A DNA stretch of 64,000 bases from Nonomuraea angiospora (GCF_014873145.1 NZ_JADBEK010000001.1:5146001-5210000), one strand, 5' to 3'; shown: positions 8,425 to 17,468, counted from the first letter of the stretch. Notes: a model not told the origin generated them from the letters alone. Numbers and translations are program-made.

Positions 8425-8996
8425 CCCATCCGGGCGGTCAGCGCGCGCAGGCCCGCCAGGACCTCCGCCCCCGTCGGGGCCTGCTCCGGGTCGTTGAGCC
8501 ACTGCGCCATCACGCCCAGCAGCAGCGCGAGGTGGACCGAGCCGACGGTGCGCACCTCGCGCTCGGCGATGTCCGCCTCGTCGCCGTCCACCAGGTGCGC
8601 GGCCATGCCGCGGCGGCCCTCGCGCTGACCGGCCACGAGCTCGTCACGCAGCTCCGGCGAGTGCTCGGCCTGCACCATGGCCTCCAGATTGGCCAGCCAC
8701 AGCGTGCGGTGCTCGCCGATCGACGCGATGAGCCGCTCCCAGAGCGCCTCGAAGCGCTGGCCGGGCGCGGCCGTCTCGTCCACGGCGGCCATCGCGACGC
8801 CGATCTGCTCGCCCCACTCCCGCATCGCCTCCACCAGCGCCGCGTTGAGCAGCGCCTCGCGCGAGCCGAAGTGGTAGCCGATCGCAGCCATGCTGACGCC
8901 GGCCGCCGCCGAGATGTCGCGGACGGTCGTGCGCGCCCACCCCTTCTCCTCCAGACAGCGCCGCGCCCCGGCCAGCAGGTCCTCACGGTTTCCCAT
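8421..8996 (-). CDS. TetR-family transcriptional repressor
   Basis: 191 aa from ATG 8996. The N-terminal TetR HTH covers residues about 5-52: REDLLAGARRCLEEKGW, then TTVRDISAAAGVSMAAIGYHFG, a textbook recognition helix, then SREALLNAALVEA. The rest is an all-helical ligand-binding domain of normal length. It is divergent from a flavin monooxygenase with 97 bp between starts, the usual arrangement for a TetR that controls the monooxygenase and itself; palindromes in that gap are listed separately. The effector is probably the monooxygenase substrate, by analogy only. Confidence 0.9.
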   Translation of the reverse strand: MGNREDLLAGARRCLEEKGWARTTVRDISAAAGVSMAAIGYHFGSREALLNAALVEAMREWGEQIGVAMAAVDETAAPGQRFEALWERLIASIGEHRTLWLANLEAMVQAEHSPELRDELVAGQREGRRGMAAHLVDGDEADIAEREVRTVGSVHLALLLGVMAQWLNDPEQAPTGAEVLAGLRALTARMG

Positions 8997-9012
8997 GGCG
9001 AGCAGCCTAGCA

Positions 9013-9061
9013 CGTACGCATGAGACGGCCGTCTTGCGCATTTGCCCAAATTCTGCGTACG
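9013..9061. promoter_or_regulatory. nested inverted repeats between tetR and monooxygenase
   Basis: AGACGGCCGTCT at 9023-9034 is a perfect 12-bp palindrome. It is flanked by a second perfect inverted repeat, CGTACGCA (9013-9020) and TGCGTACG (9054-9061). The 97-bp divergent intergenic region therefore holds two symmetric elements, plausible TetR operators covering both start regions. Neither has been tested. Confidence 0.5.
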
Positions 9062-9093
9062 GTTGCCCCACACCAACCGAGAAGGGAAATCCC

Positions 9094-10200
9094 ATGCGGA
9101 TCCTGATCTCCGGCGGCAGCGTCGCCGGCCCCGCCCTGGCCTACTGGCTGCACCGGCACGGCCACGCGCCCACGATCGTGGAGCGGGCCCCGGTCGTCCG
9201 CGGCGGCGGCGCCGCCATCGACTTCCGCGGCAGCGCGCTGGAGGTGCTGGAGCGGATGGGCCTGCTGGAGGAGATGCGCCGGCACGAGACGGGGATGACC
9301 GGGATGACGCTGGTCGACGACGCCGGCGCGCCCCTGGCCGAGCTGCCCGCCGAGGCCATCTCCGGCGACCTGGAGGTGCTCAAGTCCGACGTGACGGCCA
9401 TCCTGTACGAGGCCACCCGCGACACCACCGACTACCTCTTCGACGACACGATCACGGGGCTCGACCAGGACGGCTCCGGCGTCCACGTGACCTTCGAGCG
9501 CGCCAGATCACGTACGTTCGACCTGGTGATCGGCGCGGACGGGATGCACTCGACCGTGCGCCGGCTCGCCTTCGGCCCCGAGTCCCAATATGTCCGCCAC
9601 CTGGGCATCTACGGCGCGCTGTTCACCACGCCCAACCTGTTCGGCCTCGACCGCACGGGCCTGATGTACAACACCACCGGCCGCAACGCGCTGGCCTTCG
9701 CCGCCCGCGGCAACAGCGAGCTGCGCGTCGGCCTGTCGTTCGGGGCCGACCACCTGGACTACGACCGGCGCGACCGCCGGCAGCAGGAGAAGCTGGTGGC
9801 CGAGCACTTCGCCGGCGCGGGCTGGGAGGTGCCCCGGCTGCTGGAGGCGATGAGCGAGGCCGAGGAGTTCTTCTTCGACTCCTCCGGCCAGGTCGTGATG
9901 GACTCGTGGTCGGCCGGCCGGGTGGCGCTGGTCGGCGACGCCGCCTACTGCGCCGCGCCCACCTCCGGCCGCGGCACCTCGCAGGCGCTGATCGGCGCGT
10001 ACGTGCTGGCCGGCGAGCTGGCGGAGGCCCCGGACCACGCCACCGCCTTCGCCGCGTACGAGAGCCGGCTGCGCGACTACGTCGAGCGCAACCAGTTGCA
10101 CGGCCGGGCGGCGGCCCGCTGGTTCCTCCAGCCGCCCACCGAACCCCCGGTGGAGGTGGCCGAGGACGTGGTGCCGCTCAAGGACTACCCCGTGGGATGA
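9094..10200 (+). CDS. FAD-dependent aromatic-ring monooxygenase (TetX/PhzS-like)
   Basis: 368 aa. Three flavoprotein hydroxylase motifs are in order: the Rossmann GxGxxG variant SGGSVAGPALAYWL (residues 6-19), the DG motif VIGADGMHSTVR (145-156) and the GD motif RVALVGDAAYCAAPTSGRG (276-294). These define group A NADPH-dependent monooxygenases, which include tetracycline-inactivating enzymes and polyketide hydroxylases. AAGGGA lies 8 bp before ATG 9094. With its divergent TetR it may detoxify or tailor an aromatic compound. The substrate is not inferable from sequence. Confidence 0.92.
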   Translation: MRILISGGSVAGPALAYWLHRHGHAPTIVERAPVVRGGGAAIDFRGSALEVLERMGLLEEMRRHETGMTGMTLVDDAGAPLAELPAEAISGDLEVLKSDVTAILYEATRDTTDYLFDDTITGLDQDGSGVHVTFERARSRTFDLVIGADGMHSTVRRLAFGPESQYVRHLGIYGALFTTPNLFGLDRTGLMYNTTGRNALAFAARGNSELRVGLSFGADHLDYDRRDRRQQEKLVAEHFAGAGWEVPRLLEAMSEAEEFFFDSSGQVVMDSWSAGRVALVGDAAYCAAPTSGRGTSQALIGAYVLAGELAEAPDHATAFAAYESRLRDYVERNQLHGRAAARWFLQPPTEPPVEVAEDVVPLKDYPVG

Positions 10201-10208
10201 GGTCCCCT

Positions 10209-10580
10209 TCAGTCCATGTCTATGTCGTCGAGATGCCCGAGCAGGCGCGAGAGGACCCGGAGGCAGGCGGTGACCTCGGCGTCGGTGAGGTCGCCGCCGA
10301 TCCGGCGCAGCTCGGCGCGCTCGCGGTCGATCACGGCGGTGATGACGGCCCGCCCCCGCTCGGTCAGCCGGATGAGCGACGACCTCTTGTGCGCCGGGTT
10401 GGCCGCGAACTCGACCAGCCCCCGCCCGGCCGCATGGTTGATCATCCGCTGGACGAACTGGCGGCTCAGCGCCTGGTCCCGCCCCATCTGGGGGACGGTC
10501 ATGGGCCCGTGCTCGCGCAGCAGGTTGAGCACGGCCCGCACGCCCACCGACAGTCCCTCGATGGGCGCGTCCTGCTCCAC
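10209..10580 (-). CDS. MarR-family regulator, probably 5'-truncated
   Basis: 123 aa from GTG 10580. The winged helix is clear: LSVGVRAVLNLLREHGPMTV, QALSRQFVQRMINHAAGRGL, the wing FAANPAHKRSSLIRLTERG and the C-terminal dimer helix ending LLGHLDDIDMD. MarR proteins are usually 140-160 aa with about 30 residues of N-terminal dimerisation helix; here that helix is absent and reading on upstream gives only RGGVRRK-type run-on sequence that is antisense to the facing hydrolase. It probably lost its 5' end in the same deletion that removed the start of the hydrolase gene. A functional shortened regulator cannot be excluded. Confidence 0.7.
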   Translation of the reverse strand: MEQDAPIEGLSVGVRAVLNLLREHGPMTVPQMGRDQALSRQFVQRMINHAAGRGLVEFAANPAHKRSSLIRLTERGRAVITAVIDRERAELRRIGGDLTDAEVTACLRVLSRLLGHLDDIDMD

Positions 10581-10591
10581 CTTGCGCCGGA

Positions 10592-11338
10592 CGCCCCCTC
10601 GTCCTGCTGCACGGCGGCTTCCTCGACCACGGCATGTGGGACGACCAGATTCCCCGCTTCGCCTCGCGCTACCGCGTCATCGCGCCCGACGCCCGCGGCC
10701 ACGGCCGCTCCGCCAACGCGACCGAGCCGTACCGGCTCGCCGACGACCTCGCCGCGCTGCTGCGCCACCTGGACACGGAGCCGGCGGTCCTGGCGGGCGT
10801 GTCCATGGGCGCGAGCATCGCGGTCGACACCGCGCTGGAGCACCCCGACCTGGTCGCCGCCGTGGTCGTCAGCGGCGCCGGCACCGGCGAGCCGTACTTC
10901 ACCGACCCCTGGACCACCCGCGCCCTGGCCACCTGGCACGCGGCGATGGCCGCCGGCGATCTGGAGGGCTCCGTCGAGGGCTTCATGCTGTTCGCCGCGG
11001 GCCCGCACCGCACCCTCGACGACCTCGACCCCGGCGTCGCCGGCCGCCTGCGCCGGATGGCCAGGGCCACCATGTCCAAGCACACCGCCGGCGAGCCCGA
11101 CCTGCTCGTCCCGGTCCGCGACACCTGGGAGCGCGCCGCCGGGATCGGCGTTCCCGTGCTGGCCGTCAACGGCGCCCTCGACTCGCCCGACCACATCGGC
11201 ATGGCCGAACGCCTCGCCCGCAGCGTCGCCGGCGGGCGGGCGATCTCGATCGACGGCGCCGCCCACTACCCCAGCATGGAGCGCCCTGACCTCTTCAACG
11301 ACCTCCTCGACGACTTCGCGTCCTCTGCGGCATCGTGA
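10592..11338 (+). pseudogene. alpha/beta hydrolase lacking its N-terminal start
   Basis: From 10634 an ATG gives 234 aa, but conserved sequence (RPLVLLHGGFLDHG, containing the oxyanion-hole HGG) begins in frame at about 10592 with no ATG, GTG or TTG in front of it. The nucleophile elbow is GVSMGAS, the acid is in VNGALDSPDHIG and the base is in IDGAAHYPSMERP, so the catalytic triad is intact. The missing part is the first beta strand, roughly 18 residues. Upstream bases encode the facing MarR gene. If translation starts at 10634 the product lacks the oxyanion loop and is probably inactive. Confidence 0.7.
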
Positions 11339-11370
11339 GACGCCTTTCAGCGCGTGCGTCCTGCCTGCCG

Positions 11371-12045
11371 TCAGAGCCAGCCGGCCTCCGAGGCGATGCG
11401 GATGGCGTCGATCCGGTTGCGGGCGCCCAGTTTGGCGACCGCTGAGGTCAGGTAGTTGCGGACCGTGCCGTACGTGAGGAAGAGCCGCTCGGCGATCTCC
11501 ATCGGCTGGGCTCCGGTCGCCGACAGCCGCAGCACCTCCGTCTCGCGCTGGGTGAGCGGGCTCTCCGGCGCCCGCAACGCGGTCATGGCCAGGGCCGGGT
11601 CCACCACCTCGCCTCCGGCGGCGACCGTCCGGATGGCGGCGACGAGGTCGCCGGGCCTGATGTCCTTGGGGACGAACCCGGCGACCCTCGCATCGAGCGC
11701 GCGGCGCAGCTCGCCCGGCCTGCTCAGCGCGGTCAGGATCAGCACCCGGCAGCCGGGCAGCCGGTCGTTCAGCGCGGCGGCGGCCGTGATGCCGTCCATC
11801 CCCGGCAGGTCGATGTCGATCACCGCGACGTCCGGCCGATGACGCTCCGCCGCCGCCACGATCTCCGGCCCGCTGGACACCTGGGCCACCACGTCGATGC
11901 CGTCGTGGAGGTGGAGCAGCTCCACCAGCGCCTCACGCAGGAGGAGCATGTCCTCCGCGAGGAGAACCCGGACCACGCTCATGTGCGCAGTTCGGCGAGA
12001 TCTTCCGGGCTCAGGTGGGCCGGTTCCGTCGTCACGATCACTCAC
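11371..12045 (-). CDS. NarL/LuxR-type response regulator
   Basis: 224 aa. The receiver domain has the acidic pocket in VLLAEDMLLL, the phospho-acceptor Asp in VAVIDIDLPGMDG, Thr in LILTALSR and Lys in GFVPKDI. The C-terminal GerE helix-turn-helix is LTQRETEVLRLSATGAQPMEIAERL then GTVRNYLTSAVAKLGARNR. GTG 12045 overlaps the kinase stop as GTGA, indicating translational coupling; ATG 11982, which begins MSVVRVLLAED, is an alternative start. It is the cognate partner of the sensor immediately upstream. It is not an acyl-homoserine-lactone receptor, because it has no autoinducer-binding domain. Confidence 0.92.
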   Translation of the reverse strand: MSDRDDGTGPPEPGRSRRTAHMSVVRVLLAEDMLLLREALVELLHLHDGIDVVAQVSSGPEIVAAAERHRPDVAVIDIDLPGMDGITAAAALNDRLPGCRVLILTALSRPGELRRALDARVAGFVPKDIRPGDLVAAIRTVAAGGEVVDPALAMTALRAPESPLTQRETEVLRLSATGAQPMEIAERLFLTYGTVRNYLTSAVAKLGARNRIDAIRIASEAGWL

Positions 12046-13922
12046 CTTAGAGGCCCCGGCGCGGGCCCGGCCGGATCCGTGCGGAACTCGGCGAGCACCT
12101 CGAACCTGCCACCGGGGCGGTGCCCTGCCGCCAGCCGCCCGCCGGTCCGCGACGCGATGCTGTCGAGCCCGGTCCCCCGCTCCCCTGGCCGTTCGGTGGC
12201 GCCGTCGTTGACCAGCCGCAGCCGTACCGACCCCGCCGCCTCCGACACGGTGATCTCGCAGGTGCGGGCCCGGCTGTGGCGCAGGACGTTGGTGACGCCC
12301 TCACGGAGCACGGTGGCCAGCGCGGTGTCGGCCTCCGCCGCCAGCGGGCCCGTCTCGACGCGCGCCACCACCTCGACGCCGGCGCTCGCCAGCACCTCGC
12401 GGGCCGCGTCGATCTCGGTGCGGAGCCGCAGCTCGACCCGGTTCCCGGCGATGGAGCCGAGCTCCGCCACCGCTCGTTCGACCAGCGACCCGAGCGCGGC
12501 GATCTCGGACCTGGCCCGGGCGGGGTCGGTGTCCAGCAGGCGTTCGGCCACCTCGCCCTTCAGCACGACCGCCGACAGGCTGAAGCCCAGCACGTCGTGC
12601 AGGTCACCGGCGACGCGCGCCCGTTCGCGCCGGACCGCCGCCTCGGCGAGCTCGTGCCGCATCCGCTCGAGCACGGTGAGCAGCCCGCTCAGCCGGCCGA
12701 GGCAGTACACCAGCCACATGATCATGATGTGGCCGCCGAACAGGGAGAGCGCCGCGGCGACGTCGTCGACGAACATGGCGCCGCTGTCCACGGAGTGGAG
12801 GAGCCAGGCGAGGTGCCCGGCCAGGATGACCCCGGTCATCGCCCAGGAGAGCGGCGGGCGTACGTTGAGCAGCAGTTTGCCCGTGAAGACGCTCAGCAAG
12901 CGATCCCAGGACTCGGGGAAGACGGCGAGTGGCAGCAGGATCAGCAGGCTCTGCGCGATCAGCACCGCCCGCGACGGCGGCAGTACCTGGAGGATGACGA
13001 CGGCGGCCAGCAGGGCCGCCGCGAGGGCGAAGGCCGGCCGGTCGTAGGGGTGCGCGGGCGCCATGACCCTCAGGACGAGCACGCACTGGATGAGCAGGAC
13101 CGCGAGCAGCACGTGCCGGGCCAGGCGCGGCGACTCGATCGGCGGCGGGGCCTCCTGAGGTTCGGCGGCGCGGTAGGCGCCGGCCGTGGCCCGCACCTCC
13201 GCCAGCGTGCGCCGCGCGAGCTCGACCCCTTCCCGGAGGTCGTGCCGGGCCTGCGCGGGCTCCTCCTGGGCCGCCTTCCGCATCCGGAACGCGATCGCGC
13301 GCAGCTTTCCGCCGAGGACCCCGCGTAACTCTCCCTCCAGCCGCAGGCGCTCCTTGGCCAGGGCCACCCGGGCCAGTTCGTCCCGGGTGCCGTGCACCTG
13401 CTCGACGGCCCGGACGAGCGCGGACAGGCCGAACACGATGAGACCGTCGTCCGCCGTGATGATCATGTATCCGAGGAGGGCCTGTACCTCCTCCCCGGGA
13501 TAGGAGTCGTACCCGAGCACGAGGACCGACGCGCCGGCCGCGACCACGACGAGGACGAACAGCGGCCAGGCGACCCGCCGGGGAAGAGCGCACAGCACGG
13601 CGGCGGCCACGGTCCACGGCATCCAGTCCCAGGACTCGCCGACGACCGGGAACGGCAGGAAGTAGAGCAGCACCACGGCCGCGAGGAGCGCGTACCGGAC
13701 GGCCGGGGTCCAGTGCCGCACCGCCAGCGCGACCAGCGGCGGGTACGACGCCATCGGGAGCAGCACCCCGAGCGGGCCGGCGCCGCTGTCCAGCGCGCCG
13801 AACGCGCGGATGGAGAACAGGATGCCGAACGAGGCCCACAGCATGGCCCGGGCCAGCCGGAGCGGAAGATCGTCCGCCGTCCGCGCCACCCGGCCCCTCC
13901 TCGCGAACCGTGCAAAATGCAT
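12042..13922 (-). CDS. NarL-system sensor histidine kinase with duplicated core
   Basis: 626 aa with two similar halves. Half one: membrane helices at about 27-170, then KERLRLEGELRGVLGGKL (190-207), which aligns with a HisKA_3 H-box but has Arg200 in place of the phospho-accepting His. Half two: more membrane helices (about 268-405), then RERARVAGDLHDVLGFSL with His442, then a HATPase with REGVTNVLRHS (N-box) and RGTGLDSIASRTGG (G-box). Only the second core looks catalytic. The family is the DesK/NarX-like kinases that phosphorylate LuxR-type regulators, here the overlapping downstream gene. Signal unknown; it is largely buried in the membrane with short extracytoplasmic loops. Confidence 0.88.
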   Translation of the reverse strand: MHFARFARRGRVARTADDLPLRLARAMLWASFGILFSIRAFGALDSGAGPLGVLLPMASYPPLVALAVRHWTPAVRYALLAAVVLLYFLPFPVVGESWDWMPWTVAAAVLCALPRRVAWPLFVLVVVAAGASVLVLGYDSYPGEEVQALLGYMIITADDGLIVFGLSALVRAVEQVHGTRDELARVALAKERLRLEGELRGVLGGKLRAIAFRMRKAAQEEPAQARHDLREGVELARRTLAEVRATAGAYRAAEPQEAPPPIESPRLARHVLLAVLLIQCVLVLRVMAPAHPYDRPAFALAAALLAAVVILQVLPPSRAVLIAQSLLILLPLAVFPESWDRLLSVFTGKLLLNVRPPLSWAMTGVILAGHLAWLLHSVDSGAMFVDDVAAALSLFGGHIMIMWLVYCLGRLSGLLTVLERMRHELAEAAVRRERARVAGDLHDVLGFSLSAVVLKGEVAERLLDTDPARARSEIAALGSLVERAVAELGSIAGNRVELRLRTEIDAAREVLASAGVEVVARVETGPLAAEADTALATVLREGVTNVLRHSRARTCEITVSEAAGSVRLRLVNDGATERPGERGTGLDSIASRTGGRLAAGHRPGGRFEVLAEFRTDPAGPAPGPLR

Positions 13923-14040
13923 ACCCGGCCGAGTACAGCGACACTATCAGCGGCTCTGTCCCCGATGTCACGATCCCTCTGCGCCGAGATCACTCCGGCG
14001 GCCGGGCTCGTCCGAGCCCCACGAGCACTGTGGAGACATC

Positions 14041-14685
14041 ATGCTGAACCGACTGGCACCGGCCCTGGTCTCGGCCGTGGCCGTACTGGGCCTGGCCGGC
14101 GCGCCGAGTGCGTCCGCCGCGGCACCGATCACCGCGCGGGCCGCCGCCCAGGTGCGCAGCGCGCCCGCCGACGCCCTCGCGCCCGGCCCCTTCCACCGGC
14201 AGCTCGACCCGCTGGCCGGCACGTGGAAGGCCGTCAAAACCAACTACCTCCTCGGCGGCGGCAAGCCGATCGTCTCCCGCGACATCACGGTCACGACGCG
14301 GTGGATCGCCAAGACCGGCGGCCGCTTCCTGGAGGAGCGGACCGAGGGGACCCTGGGCGGCAACCCCTACTTCCGCCTGGGCGTCCTCGGCTTCTCCACC
14401 ATCGACCGACGTTACGAGTGGACGACCTTCGACAGCGTCACCCCCACCGCGATGACCTACCGCGGGCCCGCGCTCACCAAGCGCACCAACAAGCTGTCGC
14501 TGCCCGGCACGTTCACCGACCCCGGCGTGCTCGGCCCGGAGTACGTCGGGAAGACCATCCCGATGCGGACCGTGATCACGATCAGGTCGAACGACAAGCA
14601 CACCTTCGACCTGTACTTCACGCCTCCCGGCCAGTCCGAACGGCTGGTGGACCGCGTCGTCTACACCCGCAGGGCGCCGGCTTAG
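14041..14685 (+). CDS. secreted DUF1579-like protein
   Basis: 214 aa with a Sec signal peptide (LAPALVSAVAVLGLAGAPSA, cleavage after ASA near residue 26). The mature domain starts FHRQLDPLAGTWK and has alternating beta strands (FLEERTEGTLGG, YEWTTFDSVTPTAM, TFDLYFTPPG) typical of the lipocalin-like DUF1579 fold, whose members have no established function. It is divergent from the sensor kinase (118 bp) and its TAG overlaps the TAA of the facing phosphatase gene. Confidence 0.72.
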   Translation: MLNRLAPALVSAVAVLGLAGAPSASAAAPITARAAAQVRSAPADALAPGPFHRQLDPLAGTWKAVKTNYLLGGGKPIVSRDITVTTRWIAKTGGRFLEERTEGTLGGNPYFRLGVLGFSTIDRRYEWTTFDSVTPTAMTYRGPALTKRTNKLSLPGTFTDPGVLGPEYVGKTIPMRTVITIRSNDKHTFDLYFTPPGQSERLVDRVVYTRRAPA

Positions 14686-15413
14686 CCGTCGTGGAGGTAC
14701 CGGCCCCGGAGCTCTGAGATCAGCTCCTCCTCCACGCCGAGCCGCTCGGTGACATAACCCCGGACGGAGCCGTGCGCCGCCGCCAGGTCGGCCAGGAAGA
14801 GCCGCATGATCTCGGCGGGGGCCCTGCCGTACCCGGGCCACCTCAGCTCGCGGCCCGGGTTGGCCGTCCGCCAGTCGGCGATCAGCCGGTCGGTGGCCAG
14901 CTCGGTCAGCGCGAAGTCCCGCACGATGTCGTCTTCCGGCACCTCCAGCAGGGCCAGCACCAGTGCGGCCACCAGCCCGGTCCTGTCCTTGCCGGAGGCG
15001 CAGTGGAACACCAGCGGCTCGTCCGCCGAGGCGATGACCTCCAGGGCCTGCCGCAGCTCGGCGACCCCGTCGAGGGCGACCTCGGCGTAGCGGTCGGCCA
15101 GGAAGCGCCACGGGTCGGCGTCCGGGTCGATCTCCGCCTGGTCGTAGGGCCGGTGCTCGATGCTGAGGTTGTGATAGGCCACCCCGTCGTGGTGCGGCAC
15201 CCGCCCCTTGGCCTCGATCTCCCAGGGGTAGCGCAGGTCGATCACCGTACGGACGCCCAAGCCGAGGAAGCGCTCCCAGTCCTCGCCGCGCAGCTTGGCC
15301 AGCGAGTCGGACCTGAACAGCCGCCCCCACCGCACCACGCTCCCGCCGGCGGCCCGGTAGCCGCCGAGATCCCGGAAGTTGTGGAGCCGCTCGAACGCGA
15401 TATGTCTTCTCAC
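14682..15413 (-). CDS. tyrosine-protein phosphatase (Y_phosphatase3 / PtpB-like)
   Basis: 243 aa. The N-terminal FRDLGGYRAAGG and GRLFRSDSLAKL are the family entry signature; the catalytic P-loop is VFHCASGKDRTG, that is HCxxGxxR with an extra Lys-Asp, as in PtpB-type phosphatases. VIDLRYPWEIE carries the general-acid region. These cytoplasmic enzymes dephosphorylate Tyr/Ser or phosphoinositides; secretion as in Mycobacterium PtpB is not indicated because there is no signal peptide. Full length. Start ATG 15413. Confidence 0.9.
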   Translation of the reverse strand: MRRHIAFERLHNFRDLGGYRAAGGSVVRWGRLFRSDSLAKLRGEDWERFLGLGVRTVIDLRYPWEIEAKGRVPHHDGVAYHNLSIEHRPYDQAEIDPDADPWRFLADRYAEVALDGVAELRQALEVIASADEPLVFHCASGKDRTGLVAALVLALLEVPEDDIVRDFALTELATDRLIADWRTANPGRELRWPGYGRAPAEIMRLFLADLAAAHGSVRGYVTERLGVEEELISELRGRYLHDG

Positions 15414-15422
15414 GCGGTCACT

Positions 15423-16283
15423 CTACGACCGCCCCGTGCCCGCGTAGTGCTCGGCGATCTCGTCGCTGGTCGTCAGCCATACGCCGTCGTGACCGGCGAT
15501 GTACTCCAGCGCTTGGTCCAGGTACTTGGCCCGGAACGCCTGGCCGATGACGAACGGGTGCAGCGCCAGCGCCATGACCCGCCCGCTCTCGGCGGACTCC
15601 GCGTAGAGCTGGTCGAACTGGTCCTTGACCAGCTGCACGAAGTCGCCGCCGCTCCTGCCGTGCATCGTGAAGATGCCCAGGTCGTTGAGTTCGAGCGAGT
15701 ACGGCACGCTCAGCATCCCCGGCACGTTCAGCCGGTACGGCTGGTCGTCGTTGGTCCAGTCGAGCACGTAGCCCAGGCCGAGCTCGGCGAGCAGGGACGG
15801 CGTCCGGAACGTCTCGGTGAGCGCGGGACCCAGCCAGCCACGCGGCCGCTGCCCGGTGGCCTTCTCGATGGTCTCGACCACCTCCGTCAGGTAGGCGCGC
15901 TCGTCGCCGACGTCGGCCTGGAGCGTGGAGTTGTTCTTGCCGTGGGCCAGCCACGCCCAGTCGCGGGCGTTGCCCTCCTCGATGATCTGCGGGTACCGCT
16001 CGCACACGTCGGCGTTGAGCAGCACGCTCGCCCGGATCCCGTGCCGGTCGAGGACCTCCATCACGCGCCAGATCGCCACCCGCGGCCCGTAGTCGCGCCA
16101 GCCGTAGTTCAGCGGGTCCGGCACGAGTGCCGCGGTCGCCTCGTTGATGCTGGTGGAGGGGCGGTCGACGGTGAAATGCTCCACGTTCAGGCCGACGTAG
16201 AAGGCGACGCGGGCACCGCCTGGCCAGCGGATCGGTTCGCGCCCGACGATCGGGCTGTAGTCGAACAGCGTGTTCTCCATCAT
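15423..16283 (-). CDS. polysaccharide deacetylase-family hydrolase (PuuE-like)
   Basis: 286 aa. NodB-fold features are GARVAFYVGLNVEHF, DYGPRVAIWRVMEVLDRHGIRAS, VLLNADVCERYPQIIEEG, WLGPALTETFRTPSLLAELG and the final LALHPFVIGQAFRAKYLDQAL. This subgroup acts on small amide substrates (allantoin-like) or is uncharacterised, rather than on chitin. GGGAGGAAC precedes two adjacent ATGs (16283 and 16280). It is divergent from an AraC-type regulator with about 120 bp between, so that regulator probably controls it. Confidence 0.85.
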   Translation of the reverse strand: MMENTLFDYSPIVGREPIRWPGGARVAFYVGLNVEHFTVDRPSTSINEATAALVPDPLNYGWRDYGPRVAIWRVMEVLDRHGIRASVLLNADVCERYPQIIEEGNARDWAWLAHGKNNSTLQADVGDERAYLTEVVETIEKATGQRPRGWLGPALTETFRTPSLLAELGLGYVLDWTNDDQPYRLNVPGMLSVPYSLELNDLGIFTMHGRSGGDFVQLVKDQFDQLYAESAESGRVMALALHPFVIGQAFRAKYLDQALEYIAGHDGVWLTTSDEIAEHYAGTGRS

Positions 16284-16404
16284 GTTCCTCCCACAAGGCC
16301 CCTGAAGGGGCTGTCTGCCGATGAAGGTAGAAATTGCGAGAGTCCGTCAGGAGGGCCGAAGGCGTCATCGGGTGGACCGAAGGCGCCACTTCCGCTGGGA
16401 GTTC

Positions 16405-17445
16405 ATGGTGAGCAGCGCGATGGGAGACGGCGCGATGAAGGGCACCGTCTCGCCCCATCTGACCCGCCTGCTGGTCAGGGCGGGCATCGCGGCAGGGCTG
16501 GACCGGTCCCGCCTCGCCGGCGTGCCCGGCCTCGCCGTCCTGGACGAGGACGGGATCCGCATCCCCACCGCCACCATCCTGCGGGTCTGGGAGCTGGTCT
16601 CCGGCCCGGCGTGGGAGACGGGCGGCAGCGACCGGGTCATGGAGCTGTGGCGGCCGGGCGGACTGGGCGTGTGGGACTACCTGTTCGCCGTCTCCGGCAC
16701 CCTCGGCGAGGCGTTCCAGGTGGCCTCCCGCCGCCTCACGGCCATCGCCGACCCCGCCGACCGGCTCGTCGTCACCCGCGAGGACGACGGCGGGGCGACG
16801 GTCAGCTGGCAGGGGCCCTACCGCGACCACCCGGACTACCCGGTGATCGCGGAGTTCGCGACGTACATGATGCTCGTCATGGCGAGCTCGGGGGCCGGAC
16901 GGCGGATCACGCCGGTACGCGTCCACCTGCCGCACCGCTCGCCCGCCGCGCCCAGGCACCTGATGGAGCTCTTCGGCACCAGGCGCGTCGAGTTCGAGAC
17001 CGGCGAACCGTCGATCACGTTCGCCCGGGCCGACATCGAGGCCCCGCTACCGCGTGCCGACCCCGCGCTCGCCGCGATCCTGGACGACCACGCGCGGCTG
17101 TCCGTCGCGGCCGCCCGGCCGGTGCTGGGCTGGCTCGACCGGTTCCACTCCGTGCTCGAGTCCGCGGTCACCGGCGGCCCGCCGGGCCTCGATCAGGTGG
17201 CCGCGCGGCTGGCCATGAGCCCCCGGACCCTCCAGCGCCGCCTGCGCGACGAGGGCACCAGCTGGCGGGAGGAGCTGGAGAGCCTGCGCCGGCGTCGGGT
17301 GGACCGCCTGCTGCGGGAGACCACGCTCAGCGTGGATTCCATCGCCGCGCGGGTCGGCTTCACCGACTCCCGGGCGCTGCGGCGGGCCATCCACCGCTGG
17401 TACGGCCATGGCCCCGCCGCCATCCGGGCCAGCGGCCCGTCGTAA
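16405..17445 (+). CDS. AraC-family regulator, OruR/ArgR-like
   Basis: 346 aa from ATG 16405, which has GGGAG in front of it; in-frame ATGs at 16321, 16420 and 16435 are alternatives. Residues about 10-210 form the Arabinose_bd-like ligand domain (VSPHLTRLLVRAGIAAGLD, RVMELWRPGGLGVWDYLF). The C-terminal AraC HTH is complete: LDQVAARLAMSPRTLQRRLRDEG and TLSVDSIAARVGFTDSRALRRAIHRWYGHGPA. Members activate a neighbouring catabolic gene on binding a small acid or amino acid; here the candidate target is the divergent deacetylase-family gene. Confidence 0.88.
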   Translation: MVSSAMGDGAMKGTVSPHLTRLLVRAGIAAGLDRSRLAGVPGLAVLDEDGIRIPTATILRVWELVSGPAWETGGSDRVMELWRPGGLGVWDYLFAVSGTLGEAFQVASRRLTAIADPADRLVVTREDDGGATVSWQGPYRDHPDYPVIAEFATYMMLVMASSGAGRRITPVRVHLPHRSPAAPRHLMELFGTRRVEFETGEPSITFARADIEAPLPRADPALAAILDDHARLSVAAARPVLGWLDRFHSVLESAVTGGPPGLDQVAARLAMSPRTLQRRLRDEGTSWREELESLRRRRVDRLLRETTLSVDSIAARVGFTDSRALRRAIHRWYGHGPAAIRASGPS

Positions 17446-17468
17446 CCGGCTCACGCGGGAGGAGAGCA

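Noticed and set aside
11371..12045. LuxR-type regulator as receptor for the AHL synthase
   Set aside because: It has a phospho-receiver domain with conserved Asp and Lys and pairs with an overlapping histidine kinase; there is no autoinducer-binding domain.
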